Assembly: GCF_003438495.1 (NCBI RefSeq)
Contig: NZ_QSSH01000048.1
Coordinates: 1-11,308 of the forward strand
Reading direction: 5' to 3'
DNA from: Collinsella sp. TF05-9AC
GTDB lineage: Bacteria > Actinomycetota > Coriobacteriia > Coriobacteriales > Coriobacteriaceae
DNA length: 11,308 nucleotides
The translations under genes were made by a program, and so were the position numbers. Positions 1 through 6,686 of the stretch are shown here, one piece after another (the stretch's first letter is position 1; every line of letters starts with the position of its first letter). The notes under the pieces were generated by a model. The model was not told the DNA's origin. It saw nothing but the letters and a program-made list of their open reading frames with translations, and did no database searches.

Positions 1-57
1 TGCGGGAACGGCCTGTCCGCCTAATGTGTTCGGCTGAGATCGGAAATCAACCCTTTT

Positions 58-1368
58 GTGGGCCTTGTCGCGCTTAAGCGTCCCGCCCACAAGGTGATGA
101 CAGGCACCCTGAAGCCGATCCTTGGCTACATCATGCTGTCTGCCGGCGCCGCTGTTGTTCAGGAGAACCTTGCTCCGCTGGGTACCTTCATCGAGACCGG
201 TTTCCACATCACCGGCGTCGTGCCCAACAACGAGGTTGTCGTTTCGATGGCTCAGAGCGTCCTCGGCGTTCAGACCATGATGATCCTGATTCTCGGCTAC
301 GTCGTGAACATTATCATTGCCCGCTTTACCAAGTTTAAGTACATCTTCCTGACGGGCCATCACAGCATGTTCATGGCTTGCCTGCTGTCTGCCGTTCTGC
401 AGGCATCTGGCTTCCAGGATGTCCAGCTTGTCATCGTGGGCGGCATGTTCCTGGGCCTCGTGAGCGCTATGCTTCCCGCCGTTGGTCAGCGTTTCACCGA
501 GAAGGTTACCGATGGCGATGAAATCGCCATGGGCCACTTCGGTTCACTCGCCTATTACATCTCCGCTGCAGTCGGTACGCTTTTTGCTAAGGACGCCGAG
601 GAGAACAGCACCGAGAAGATCGAGGTTCCCGAGAAGTTCTCCTTCCTGCGCGACACCACCATCTCCACGGCTCTTACCATGGCCTTCTTCTACCTGGTTA
701 CCGCTTTCGCCGCTTACATCGCAGATCCTGCGGTCGTTACCAAGACCGCTGGCGGCGACAATGTAATCGTCTACGCCCTGACCTGTGCCCTGTCCTTCGC
801 CGTCGGTGTCACTATCGTCTACAACGGCGTTCGTATGATCCTTGCCGACCTGGTCCCGGCTTTCCAGGGCATCTCCAACAAGCTGATCCCCGGCGCCATC
901 CCCGCCGTCGACTGCGCCGTCTTCTTCCCCTATGCTCCCACCGCCGTCATCCTCGGCTTTGTTGCCTCCTTCATCGGTGGCGTGGTCGGTATGTTCATCG
1001 TGGGCGCTACCTTGGGCATCTTCATCATCCCGGGCATGGTTCCCCACTTCTTCTGCGGTGCTACCGCAGGCATCTACGGCAATGCTACCGGCGGTCGCAA
1101 GGGCGCAGCTCTTGGTGCTTTCGTCAACGGCCTGCTCATCACCTTTGCCCCGGCTCTGCTCCTGCCTGTTCTTGACGTCTTTGGCTTCAAGAACACTACG
1201 TTCGGCGACTTCGATTTCTCCGTCATTGGTATTACGCTTGGCCGCGCTGCCGAGGCCTTCGGTACCACCGGTGTCTACGCGATTCTCGCTGTCCTTCTGG
1301 TCGTCGCCTTCGTCCCCAACTTCATCCACACCAAGGGTGCTGTGATTAACCACGTTGAGGAAGAGTAA
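58..1368 (+). CDS. ulaA: PTS ascorbate-type IIC permease (UlaA/SgaT family), probably 5'-truncated
   Basis: Membrane component of a phosphotransferase system that would import and phosphorylate L-ascorbate or a related sugar acid, working with separate IIA and IIB proteins. The 436-residue product is almost wholly hydrophobic with many membrane spans. It shows the family landmarks LTGHH (about 98-102), GVRMILADLVPAFQGIS (about 257-273), KLIPGAIPAVDC (about 275-286) and a conserved IIPGMVPHFF segment. Against E. coli UlaA as I remember it (about 465 residues), the first 25-30 residues are missing. About six residues also seem absent after GLVAL. An in-frame TAA at 22-24 closes the frame upstream, the only start codon before the conserved part is GTG at 58, and no good ribosome binding site precedes it. 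It may be a remnant, a damaged allele or an assembly join. Family assignment is firm, but the ascorbate substrate is inferred from family. Confidence 0.8.
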   Translation: MGLVALKRPAHKVMTGTLKPILGYIMLSAGAAVVQENLAPLGTFIETGFHITGVVPNNEVVVSMAQSVLGVQTMMILILGYVVNIIIARFTKFKYIFLTGHHSMFMACLLSAVLQASGFQDVQLVIVGGMFLGLVSAMLPAVGQRFTEKVTDGDEIAMGHFGSLAYYISAAVGTLFAKDAEENSTEKIEVPEKFSFLRDTTISTALTMAFFYLVTAFAAYIADPAVVTKTAGGDNVIVYALTCALSFAVGVTIVYNGVRMILADLVPAFQGISNKLIPGAIPAVDCAVFFPYAPTAVILGFVASFIGGVVGMFIVGATLGIFIIPGMVPHFFCGATAGIYGNATGGRKGAALGAFVNGLLITFAPALLLPVLDVFGFKNTTFGDFDFSVIGITLGRAAEAFGTTGVYAILAVLLVVAFVPNFIHTKGAVINHVEEE

Positions 1369-1424
1369 TCCAGGCATACGTTAAGCCCTAATCGGGCGGA
1401 GCTCCGATAACCGGCTCCTACACG

Positions 1425-1466
1425 AAAAGGCGGCGTCATCTCTTGTGAGGTGCCGCCGCCTTTTTT
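1425..1466 (+). terminator. Rho-independent terminator after the PTS permease gene
   Basis: AAAAGGCGGC at 1425-1434 pairs with GCCGCCTTTT at 1455-1464. The stem continues inward as 1437-1442 with 1447-1452 (one G-T pair) around a TTGT loop, and a run of six T follows at 1461-1466. It lies 57 nt after the permease stop codon. The A-run on the left also lets it work in the opposite direction. Confidence 0.88.
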
Positions 1467-1565
1467 CTTGAAGCGAGTGTGGATTCGATTGGTTTTGCTG
1501 TAAATAAGCGCCGTGAACGGAAATGGCGCAGCGCGCCGAAAAACCGTTTTGCCGCTGGAAAGTCT

Positions 1566-1593
1566 TTGATAAAAGTGGTAAAGATGCTAAACC
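1566..1593 (+). promoter_or_regulatory. Candidate promoter for the transaldolase gene
   Basis: TTGATA (1566-1571) matches the -35 consensus at 5 of 6 positions. It is followed after 16 nt by TAAACC (1588-1593), a weak -10 that lies inside the first operator-like site. A transcript would start near 1600 and carry a leader of about 95 nt. The weak -10 keeps confidence low. Confidence 0.35.
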
Positions 1594-1600
1594 GTTTACC
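1586..1600 (+). promoter_or_regulatory. LacI-style operator, copy 1
   Basis: GCTAAACCGTTTACC is a near-perfect palindrome of two 7-nt half-sites around one central base, with one mismatch. Its form resembles operators of the LacI/GalR family. A larger outer repeat (GGTAAA at 1577-1582 with TTTACC at 1595-1600) surrounds it. It overlaps the candidate -10. No regulator of this family is encoded in the window. Confidence 0.5.
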
Positions 1601-1641
1601 GATAAAGCTTAAAAGCTGCAGCTCAAACCTAGGTAAGCATG

Positions 1642-1656
1642 GCTAAAGTATTTACC
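1642..1656 (+). promoter_or_regulatory. LacI-style operator, copy 2
   Basis: GCTAAAGTATTTACC carries the same half-sites as copy 1 (GCTAAA and TTTACC) with only the three central bases changed. It lies 56 nt downstream, about five helical turns. The outer GGTAA (1632-1636) is also repeated as in copy 1. Two matched sites on one face of the helix suggest repression by looping or cooperative binding of the transaldolase promoter. Confidence 0.5.
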
Positions 1657-1694
1657 AGCTCAATGGCCTTATGCAAACGAAAGGAATCAGGCAG

Positions 1695-2399
1695 ATGGCA
1701 ATCAAGGTGTTCGCTGACGGCGCAAATCTCGAGGGCATGCTCGACATGTACGAGAACGGCAATGTTCAGGGCTTCACGACCAACCCCTCCCTTATGAAGA
1801 AGGGCGGCGTGACGGATTACCGCGCGTTTGCCAAGGAGGTTCTGGCGCACATCACCGATGTGTCCGTGTCGTTTGAGGTCTTTGCCGACGACGTCGAGAC
1901 CATGGAGGTCGAGGCTCGCGAGATCGCTACCTGGGCCGACAACGTCTACGTCAAGATTCCGTGCGTGACCACCAAGGGCGAGTCCACCGCCGAGCTGGTC
2001 CGCAAGCTTTCCGCCGATGGTATCAAGGTCAACGTCACCACCATCTTTACGCCCGAGCAGGTCGACGAGATGGTCGAGGCCGTTGACGCCGAGACGCCGT
2101 CCATCATTTCGCTCTTTGCCGGCCGTATCGCCGATACCGGCGTCGACCCCATTCCGTTTATGACGGAGTCGGTCGAGAAGGCCGCCACCAAGCCCAACTG
2201 CGAGGTCCTGTGGGCGTCCACGCGCGAGCTCATCAACATCTACCAGGCGGAGGCCTGCGGCTGCCAGATTATCACGGTGCCCAACAGCATCCTGGCCAAG
2301 CGCAAGAACATCGGCCGCGACCCATACGAGGTCTCGCTCGACACCGTGCGCGGCTTTGCCAAGGATATCGCCTCGCTCGGCTTCCATATCCTGCCGTAG
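1695..2399 (+). CDS. Transaldolase, TalC/fructose-6-phosphate aldolase subfamily
   Basis: Small single-domain class I aldolase of the transaldolase family. Members transfer dihydroxyacetone units between sugar phosphates in the cytosol or cleave fructose 6-phosphate. The 234-residue length is close to the TalC/FSA group (about 215-220) and far below classical transaldolases (about 315). Visible motifs are DGANL at 8-12, TTNPSL at 28-33, YVKIPC at 85-90 with K87 as the probable Schiff-base lysine, SLFAGRIADTG at 139-149, and WASTR at 173-177. The start is ATG 1695, with AAAGGA at 1680-1685 upstream. An earlier ATG at 1671 would add eight unconserved residues. The gene stands alone between a terminator and the 2416-2619 element. 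The operator pair in front suggests sugar-responsive control. Transaldolase or FSA activity cannot be separated by eye. Confidence 0.88.
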   Translation: MAIKVFADGANLEGMLDMYENGNVQGFTTNPSLMKKGGVTDYRAFAKEVLAHITDVSVSFEVFADDVETMEVEAREIATWADNVYVKIPCVTTKGESTAELVRKLSADGIKVNVTTIFTPEQVDEMVEAVDAETPSIISLFAGRIADTGVDPIPFMTESVEKAATKPNCEVLWASTRELINIYQAEACGCQIITVPNSILAKRKNIGRDPYEVSLDTVRGFAKDIASLGFHILP

Positions 2400-2415
2400 T
2401 CCGCGCCTTTAATAG

Positions 2416-2619
2416 GCCCCACCAACAAAAATCGAGTTATTCGGCCTCTGATTGCTGTCAAGATCGCAATGCGGCTGAAAAACGTCCCGTATCGTACCTC
2501 TGTGGGTGCCGATACGGGACGTTTGTGGAATATCTAGCGTCAATTTGTTGCGTTTGGCGCTTTGAGGGGTGTCATCGTGGCCCAGCGAGGCCGCATAACT
2601 CGATTTTTGTTGGTGGGGC
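2416..2619. repeat. Inverted-repeat element with internal stem-loops (MITE-like or structured RNA)
   Basis: The ends 2416-2448 and 2587-2619 are inverted copies of each other, 33 nt long with one mismatch (2441 against 2594). The outermost part reads GCCCCACCAACAAAAATCGA. Inside lie a perfect 15-bp hairpin (2480-2494 with 2510-2524) and an 8-bp stem (2536-2543 with 2554-2561, one G-T pair). A small 5-bp pairing (2451-2455 with 2466-2470) is also possible. The whole can fold as an arm closing a multi-branched loop. No obvious target-site duplication flanks it and it carries no credible protein gene. It sits between two convergent genes. Confidence 0.8.
2480..2524. terminator. 15-bp hairpin inside the element, possible transcription end between convergent genes
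   Basis: AAACGTCCCGTATCG (2480-2494) and its exact reverse complement (2510-2524) enclose a 15-nt loop. The stem ends in A3/T3, but there is no true T-run on either side. It may end transcripts from the transaldolase gene (80 nt upstream) or from the ATPase gene on the other strand. It could equally be only part of the repeat element. Confidence 0.4.
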
Positions 2620-2822
2620 TCAGAGGAACGACGTTTCGCGCTTCGGAGTTTCGGCCAGATCGCTTTAGAAGGAGAGGCGCTCGGCAGGACGTGGCCTATC
2701 GAGCGCCTCCAGCGGTATATTTGCCCATGCCGTGGGGCGACGGTCGTATGGGACAGGTTCGAATAATCGGTCAAGCGATTCCGTCTTCGATGAACGAATC
2801 GTCGCGATGGGTGACATCGATG
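2620..2822. other. Non-coding stretch with one hairpin between the repeat element and the ATPase gene
   Basis: GAGGCGCTCG (2674-2683) is the exact reverse complement of 2700-2709, with a 16-nt loop. It lies about 115 nt past the ATPase stop codon on the minus strand. No T-run follows in either direction, so terminator function is doubtful. Nothing else is recognisable here: reading frames that cross it show no known motif and run through the repeat element. Confidence 0.5.
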
Positions 2823-4112
2823 CTAGAAGCGCCCAAGCAGAAAATCGACAGCCGAAACGATTCTGATGCCGTCTATGTCCGTAGGGTGATCGCCGTGACG
2901 GACGACGAGGATCTTCTCGTAACCGGCGGCAACCTTCTCGAGCGATTTCAGCTCGAAGGGGCGCAGTTCGCGATTGCGCGTGGCTTCCTCATCAATGGTG
3001 TCCGTGACTTGGATAAACTTGCGGTCCGCCCCGTCGCCGATGGCGATAAAATCAATCTCGGCATTTCGCATGTGTCCCGTGAAAACCCGATATCCATCGA
3101 TGACGAGGCGGTTATACACGGCGTTTTCGAGGGCGCGTCCGCTATCGCTGCCGCGATAACCGTCGAGGTAGGCGCGGAGTCCAAGGTCCTCGATATAGTA
3201 TTTTCCTCCGGTTTTGAGCACCTCGCGCCCTTTGATGTCAAAGCGGAGGGCATGGGAGAAGATATAGGTTTCTTCGAGCGCCGACACGCAGGTGTCGATG
3301 GCGCCGTGCGAAGTTTTGGTCCCGCTTTCGTTCAAAGAGCCGACGATCTTGTTGATCGATGTTGGGTTTGAGATGTTGTCTGCCAGGTAGGCGCAAACTC
3401 TGTCGAGTAGGTCTCTGCTCGTTACGGCCCTCCGTCCTCGGCGGGCCTCACGGGCCAAGATGTCGCGACCGACAATGGTCTGGTAGGTGCTCCAGATGTA
3501 GTCCTTCATCTCTCGTTCGGGCAGACCGGAAATCGCGAGATAGGGGAGACCTCCAAATTGAAGGTATCGGTCGAGCAACTCGTCGAGCGGGGTGATTTCT
3601 TCCCTCCCAAAGACGGCATATCTGCTCGTGACTTCGGTCGGGCCAAGGAAGTCGAGGTATTCGGAGAAAGATAGCGGGTGCATTCTGATTTCGACGTATC
3701 TTCCTGAGATTAGGGTCGCTATTTCGCTGGAGAGCAAAAACGCATTCGAGCCCGTAATGTAGATGTCGCAGTCTTTGTCGACGCGAAGCGCGTTGATGGC
3801 TTTCTCCCAGCTGGAAACTTCTTGAAGCTCATCAAAGAAGAGATAGCACTTCCCACTCGACGGCATCCGCTCGACGACATGACGGTAAAGCTCGCGCCAA
3901 TCGCGAATTCCCTCGAGCTCGAATGATTCCATTCGAAAAGAGAGAAGGCATTCGGTCGGTACGCCGTCTTTGGCAAGATGGGAGCGCATCATGTCGAGCA
4001 ACGTTGACTTGCCGCATCGCCGCATGCCGGTGACGACCTTGATAACATCTGAATCGCGAAAAGCGATCAGCTTCTTGAGGTAGTTATCCCTTGCTACGGG
4101 CTGCCCGTTCAT
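2823..4112 (-). CDS. AAA ATPase with C-terminal DUF4143 domain (AAA_14 family)
   Basis: Predicted P-loop ATPase of a widespread family with no settled function. The 429-residue product opens with the family's usual YLKKLIAFRDSDVIKVVTG lead-in. Walker A is GMRRCGKST at 29-37, Walker B YLFFDELQ at 90-97, and a sensor-like TGSNA at 119-123 is followed by LISGRY at 133-138. The C-terminal part has ALENAVYNRL, then EIDFIA, then KFIQV. This acidic/Q-V pattern resembles PD-(D/E)XK nuclease folds, to which I recall DUF4143 being assigned; nuclease activity is not established. I chose ATG 4112 because the conserved domain begins there. Starting at 4181 would put the upstream repeats into the protein, and that start has no good ribosome binding site. 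The gene stands alone, convergent with the transaldolase and co-directional with tex. The four-copy repeat in front suggests its own control or mobility. Confidence 0.85.
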   Translation of the reverse strand: MNGQPVARDNYLKKLIAFRDSDVIKVVTGMRRCGKSTLLDMMRSHLAKDGVPTECLLSFRMESFELEGIRDWRELYRHVVERMPSSGKCYLFFDELQEVSSWEKAINALRVDKDCDIYITGSNAFLLSSEIATLISGRYVEIRMHPLSFSEYLDFLGPTEVTSRYAVFGREEITPLDELLDRYLQFGGLPYLAISGLPEREMKDYIWSTYQTIVGRDILAREARRGRRAVTSRDLLDRVCAYLADNISNPTSINKIVGSLNESGTKTSHGAIDTCVSALEETYIFSHALRFDIKGREVLKTGGKYYIEDLGLRAYLDGYRGSDSGRALENAVYNRLVIDGYRVFTGHMRNAEIDFIAIGDGADRKFIQVTDTIDEEATRNRELRPFELKSLEKVAAGYEKILVVRHGDHPTDIDGIRIVSAVDFLLGRF

Positions 4113-4125
4113 CGTTCGTCCAATC

Positions 4126-4204
4126 TGCAAGTTTTTCTCAGAGCGTAACAAAAACTTGCAAAACCTGCAAGTTTTTCCCATCAGGTGAGAAAAACTTGCA
4201 GGTT
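4126..4204. repeat. Four copies of TGCAAGTTTTT as two adjacent hairpins
   Basis: The 11-mer TGCAAGTTTTT occurs at 4126-4136 and 4166-4176 on the plus strand and, inverted, at 4150-4160 and 4194-4190 outward to 4200. The first pair (4126-4136 with 4150-4160) has a 13-nt loop. The second pair extends to 16-nt perfect arms (4162-4177 with 4189-4204) and an 11-nt loop. The cluster fills the gap between the tex stop codon and the ATPase start on the minus strand. The T-run after the larger stem on that strand is short (TTTT), so it could end tex transcripts weakly. It could also be an operator array for the ATPase gene. Confidence 0.8.
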
Positions 4205-4235
4205 CAACGATGGATGGCGGCGGCTCGCACTTCTG

Positions 4236-6383
4236 TTACTTCCCCTGCACCATGGTGAGGGAGATCTTTTTGCGGTCTCGGTCGACCTTTTCGACCCACA
4301 CCTTGACCGTATCGCCGACGCGCACCACGTCGCTCGGATGCTTGACGAAGCGGTTGGCCAGCTTGGAGATGTGCACGAGGCCGTCCTGGTGCACGCCCAC
4401 GTCGACGAAGGCGCCAAAGTCGACGACGTTGCGCACTGTGCCCTTGAGCTCCATGCCGGGCTCCAGGCCGTCGATGGAAAGTGCTGAGCGGCTAAAGACC
4501 ACCTCGGGCGCATCGTCGCGCGGGTCGCGGCCGGGCTTCTTGAGCTCGTTGACGATGTCGATGAGCGTGAGGGTGCCACAGTCCAGGTCGCTTGCCAGCG
4601 CCGAGATGCTGCCCAGGCGGCGCTCGATGTCGGGCACGCCGCCGCGACTGAGTTCGCTGGCCGCCACGCCGGCGCGCTCCAGGACGGACGTGGCCACCTC
4701 GTAGCTTTCGGGGTGGACGCTCGTCGCATCGAGCGGGTTCTTGCCGCCGCCGATGCGCAGGAAGCCCGCGGCGTTGAGATATGCCTTGGGTCCCAGCTTG
4801 GGGACCTTCTTGAGCTGGCGGCGATCGGTAAAGGCGCCGTTTTCCTCGCGGTAGGCAACGATGTTCTTGGCTACGCTCGGCGTGATGCCTGACACGTAGC
4901 CCAGCAAGCTCGCGCTCGCGGTGTTCACGTCGACGCCCACGCGGTTGACGACGTCCTCCACCACGTGGCCCAGCGTGCGCGAAAGCTCGGCTTGGTCAAG
5001 ATCGTGCTGGTACTGGCCCACGCCAATGGACTGGGGCGGAATCTTGACGAGCTCGGCCAGCGGGTCCTGCAGGCGACGGCCCAGGCTCATGGCACCGCGC
5101 ACGGTGACGTCTAGGTCGGGATATTCCTGGCTTGCGAGCTCGGAGGCGGAGTACACCGACGCGCCGGCCTCGTTGACGATGGTGTAGCGAAGGCTGGGCG
5201 CCTGCTCGGCGATGAACTCCGAGACGACTTCCTCGGTCTCGCGGCTGGCGGTGCCGTTGCCGATGACGATGGTGTTGACGCCGTCCTTCTTGACGAGGCG
5301 GGCGAGCTCGCGCTTGGTGCCGGCGACGTCGTGGCGCGGCTTGGTGGGGTAGACAACTCCGTGGTCGAGCAGCTTACCAGTTTCGTCCATGACGGCGACC
5401 TTGCAGCCGGTGCGGTAGCCCGGGTCGAGCGCGAGCACGCGGGCGCCGCGGACGGGGCGGGCCGAGAGCAGGCCCTCGAGATTCTTGGCAAAGACGTTGA
5501 TGGCCTCGGTCTGGGCGCGAACGGTGAGCTTGGCGCGGGCCTCGCGCTCCAGCGAGGGAGCCATGAGGCGCTTGTAGCCGTCGGCGATGGCGGCATCGAA
5601 GACGAGCGCGAATACGCCCTGGCGTCGGGGCCAACGGCTGCCGAGGCGTGCCGTGGCGGCGGCGCCGTCGACGTTCACGCGCACGCGGAGCTTGCCCTCG
5701 CGCTCGCCGCGGTCGATAGCCAGCACGCGGTGGTTGGGAATACGGCGCAGCGGCTCATCATAGCTGTAGTACGGCTCGTAGGGGGTCTTCTCGGCGGGGT
5801 CGGTGGCCTCGACGATGATGTCGGCGGTGTTTTGCGTAAAGGCGCGCAGGTCGGCGACGTTCTCGGGGTCTTCGGCCACCGTCTCGGCCACGATGTCCGC
5901 CGCGCCGGCGAGCGCCTTCTCGGGCGTGTCGAAGCCGGCTTCCTCGTTGACGTAGGCCGCGGCGGTGTCGAGCGCGCTGCCCTTGGCCGAGGCCTGCATG
6001 ATGATCATGTTGGCAAGCGGCTCCAGGCCTGCCTCGCGGGCCTTCTGTGCGCGGGTCATGCGCTTTTTGCGGTAGGGCTTGTAGAGGTCCTCGACACGCT
6101 GGAGCTGCGCGGCCTCGCGAATTTGCTGTTCGAGCTCGGGCGTAAGTTTGCCCTGGGCGTCGATGAGCAGAAGGACGTCCTCTTTGCGCTGTTCAAGATT
6201 GCGCAGGTAGGACAGGCGCTCGTCGAGTGCGCGCAGGGCGACGTCGTCCATTCCGCCTGTGGCCTCCTTGCGGTAGCGCGAGATAAAGGGGATGGTGTTG
6301 CCCTCGTCGATGAGCTTGACGGCTGCCTCGACGTTGGCGGCCTTAAGGTTGAGCTCGCGGGCGAGCTGGGCGATAAGATCCAT
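4236..6383 (-). CDS. tex: RNA-binding protein Tex (YhgF/YdcI family)
   Basis: Conserved nucleic-acid-binding protein linked in other bacteria to transcript processing, antitermination and gene-expression stability. It is cytosolic. The 715-residue product matches Gram-positive homologues in length (about 720). Domains in order: an N-terminal helical region with the signature GNTIPFISRYRKEATGGMDD (28-47) and LYKPYRKKR (100-108); a YqgF/RNase H-like domain at about 314-440 (RVLALDPGYRTG, IVIGNGTASRETE); tandem helix-hairpin-helix motifs at about 480-545 (VDVNTASASLL, VPKLGPKAY); and an S1 RNA-binding domain at about 643-713 (GTVRNVVDFGAFVDVGVHQDGLVHIS). The start is ATG 6383, with AAGGAG (6388-6393 on the plus strand) four bases upstream. 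A longer frame back to 6470 adds 29 unconserved residues. Its terminator is unclear: only the 4126-4204 hairpins follow. Confidence 0.96.
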   Translation of the reverse strand: MDLIAQLARELNLKAANVEAAVKLIDEGNTIPFISRYRKEATGGMDDVALRALDERLSYLRNLEQRKEDVLLLIDAQGKLTPELEQQIREAAQLQRVEDLYKPYRKKRMTRAQKAREAGLEPLANMIIMQASAKGSALDTAAAYVNEEAGFDTPEKALAGAADIVAETVAEDPENVADLRAFTQNTADIIVEATDPAEKTPYEPYYSYDEPLRRIPNHRVLAIDRGEREGKLRVRVNVDGAAATARLGSRWPRRQGVFALVFDAAIADGYKRLMAPSLEREARAKLTVRAQTEAINVFAKNLEGLLSARPVRGARVLALDPGYRTGCKVAVMDETGKLLDHGVVYPTKPRHDVAGTKRELARLVKKDGVNTIVIGNGTASRETEEVVSEFIAEQAPSLRYTIVNEAGASVYSASELASQEYPDLDVTVRGAMSLGRRLQDPLAELVKIPPQSIGVGQYQHDLDQAELSRTLGHVVEDVVNRVGVDVNTASASLLGYVSGITPSVAKNIVAYREENGAFTDRRQLKKVPKLGPKAYLNAAGFLRIGGGKNPLDATSVHPESYEVATSVLERAGVAASELSRGGVPDIERRLGSISALASDLDCGTLTLIDIVNELKKPGRDPRDDAPEVVFSRSALSIDGLEPGMELKGTVRNVVDFGAFVDVGVHQDGLVHISKLANRFVKHPSDVVRVGDTVKVWVEKVDRDRKKISLTMVQGK

Positions 6384-6441
6384 GGGACTCCTTGCGTTTA
6401 AGGTGCGTTTGCAGCACAGGGCTACCAAGGATACCACCCGT

Positions 6442-6460
6442 CCCAAAAGACTGTTTTGGG
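6442..6460 (-). other. Small hairpin in the tex leader
   Basis: CCCAAAA (6442-6448) pairs with TTTTGGG (6454-6460) around a 5-nt loop, about 60 nt upstream of the tex start. It overlaps the minus-strand 14-mer TCTTTTGGGACGGG (6437-6450), which recurs exactly at 11222-11235 on the plus strand after the LysR gene. It may be a weak terminator or part of the repeat family. Confidence 0.45.
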
Positions 6461-6464
6461 GCCG

Positions 6465-6626
6465 CGCCACGAAAACGACCTATCTACTACGTTTGAACCA
6501 TATGGGTCGACCATCCCTCGGTTTTCCGAAAATACGCAACCCGCCTACCTGCGGTTTTTATTTCTCGAAATTCGGCATGCTTGAGGGTGATCGGTTAAAC
6601 GTAGTAGATAGGCCCATTTCGTGGCG
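6465..6626. repeat. Second inverted-repeat element, about 162 bp, in the tex/Gfo-Idh gap
   Basis: The ends 6465-6499 and 6593-6626 are inverted copies. CGCCACGAAA (6465-6474) pairs perfectly with 6617-6626. After a mismatched patch, the 16-nt CCTATCTACTACGTTT (6479-6494) pairs perfectly with 6597-6612, and AACC/GGTT continues past one bulged base. Further pairings lie inside: CCGAA (6526-6530) with TTCGG (6571-6575), and CCCTC (6515-6519) with GAGGG (6583-6587). The whole could fold as one long interrupted hairpin. Its sequence is unrelated to the 2416-2619 element. No protein gene is credible within it. Confidence 0.78.
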
Positions 6627-6651
6627 AACGAATCAAGCCGAGGTGCAAAAT

Positions 6652-6675
6652 AGCTCCCGTCCTAGAAAAATCGTC
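6652..6675 (-). repeat. Dispersed intergenic motif, copy 1
   Basis: Read on the minus strand this begins GACGATTTTTCTAGGACGGG. It matches 17 of 20 positions of 11256-11275 on the plus strand, beyond the LysR stop codon. Both copies lie downstream of a gene and near the TCTTTTGGGACGGG 14-mer. Confidence 0.5.
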
Positions 6676-6686
6676 GGCAAGGTAGC

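Noticed and set aside
544..1377. Long minus-strand frame antisense to the PTS permease gene
   Set aside because: A shadow of a GC-rich membrane protein gene; the product is an acidic, glycine-rich chain with no motif.
1629..2387. 252-codon minus-strand frame antisense to the transaldolase gene
   Set aside because: The plus strand holds all aldolase motifs; the antisense product has none.
2674..2709. Terminator for the ATPase gene
   Set aside because: The 10-bp stem is perfect but no T-run follows on either strand, so it is recorded only as a hairpin.
2409..2774. Minus-strand open frame of 121 codons over the repeat element
   Set aside because: It is translated largely from the inverted repeat and internal hairpin, has no recognisable domain or ribosome binding site, and its residue mix is not protein-like.
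2562..3371. Plus-strand open frame of 269 codons
   Set aside because: It starts in the repeat element and runs antisense to the conserved 3' half of the ATPase gene; it shows no family motif.
4126..4204. Possible CRISPR array
   Set aside because: The repeats are only 11-16 nt, alternate in orientation, and lack uniform spacers; no cas genes are nearby.
5331..6401. 356-codon plus-strand frame antisense to tex
   Set aside because: Typical high-GC shadow frame; the minus strand encodes a clearly conserved Tex protein across the whole region.
6384..6470. Upstream extension of tex by 29 codons
   Set aside because: The added residues are not part of the conserved N-terminus, and ATG 6383 has AAGGAG at good spacing.
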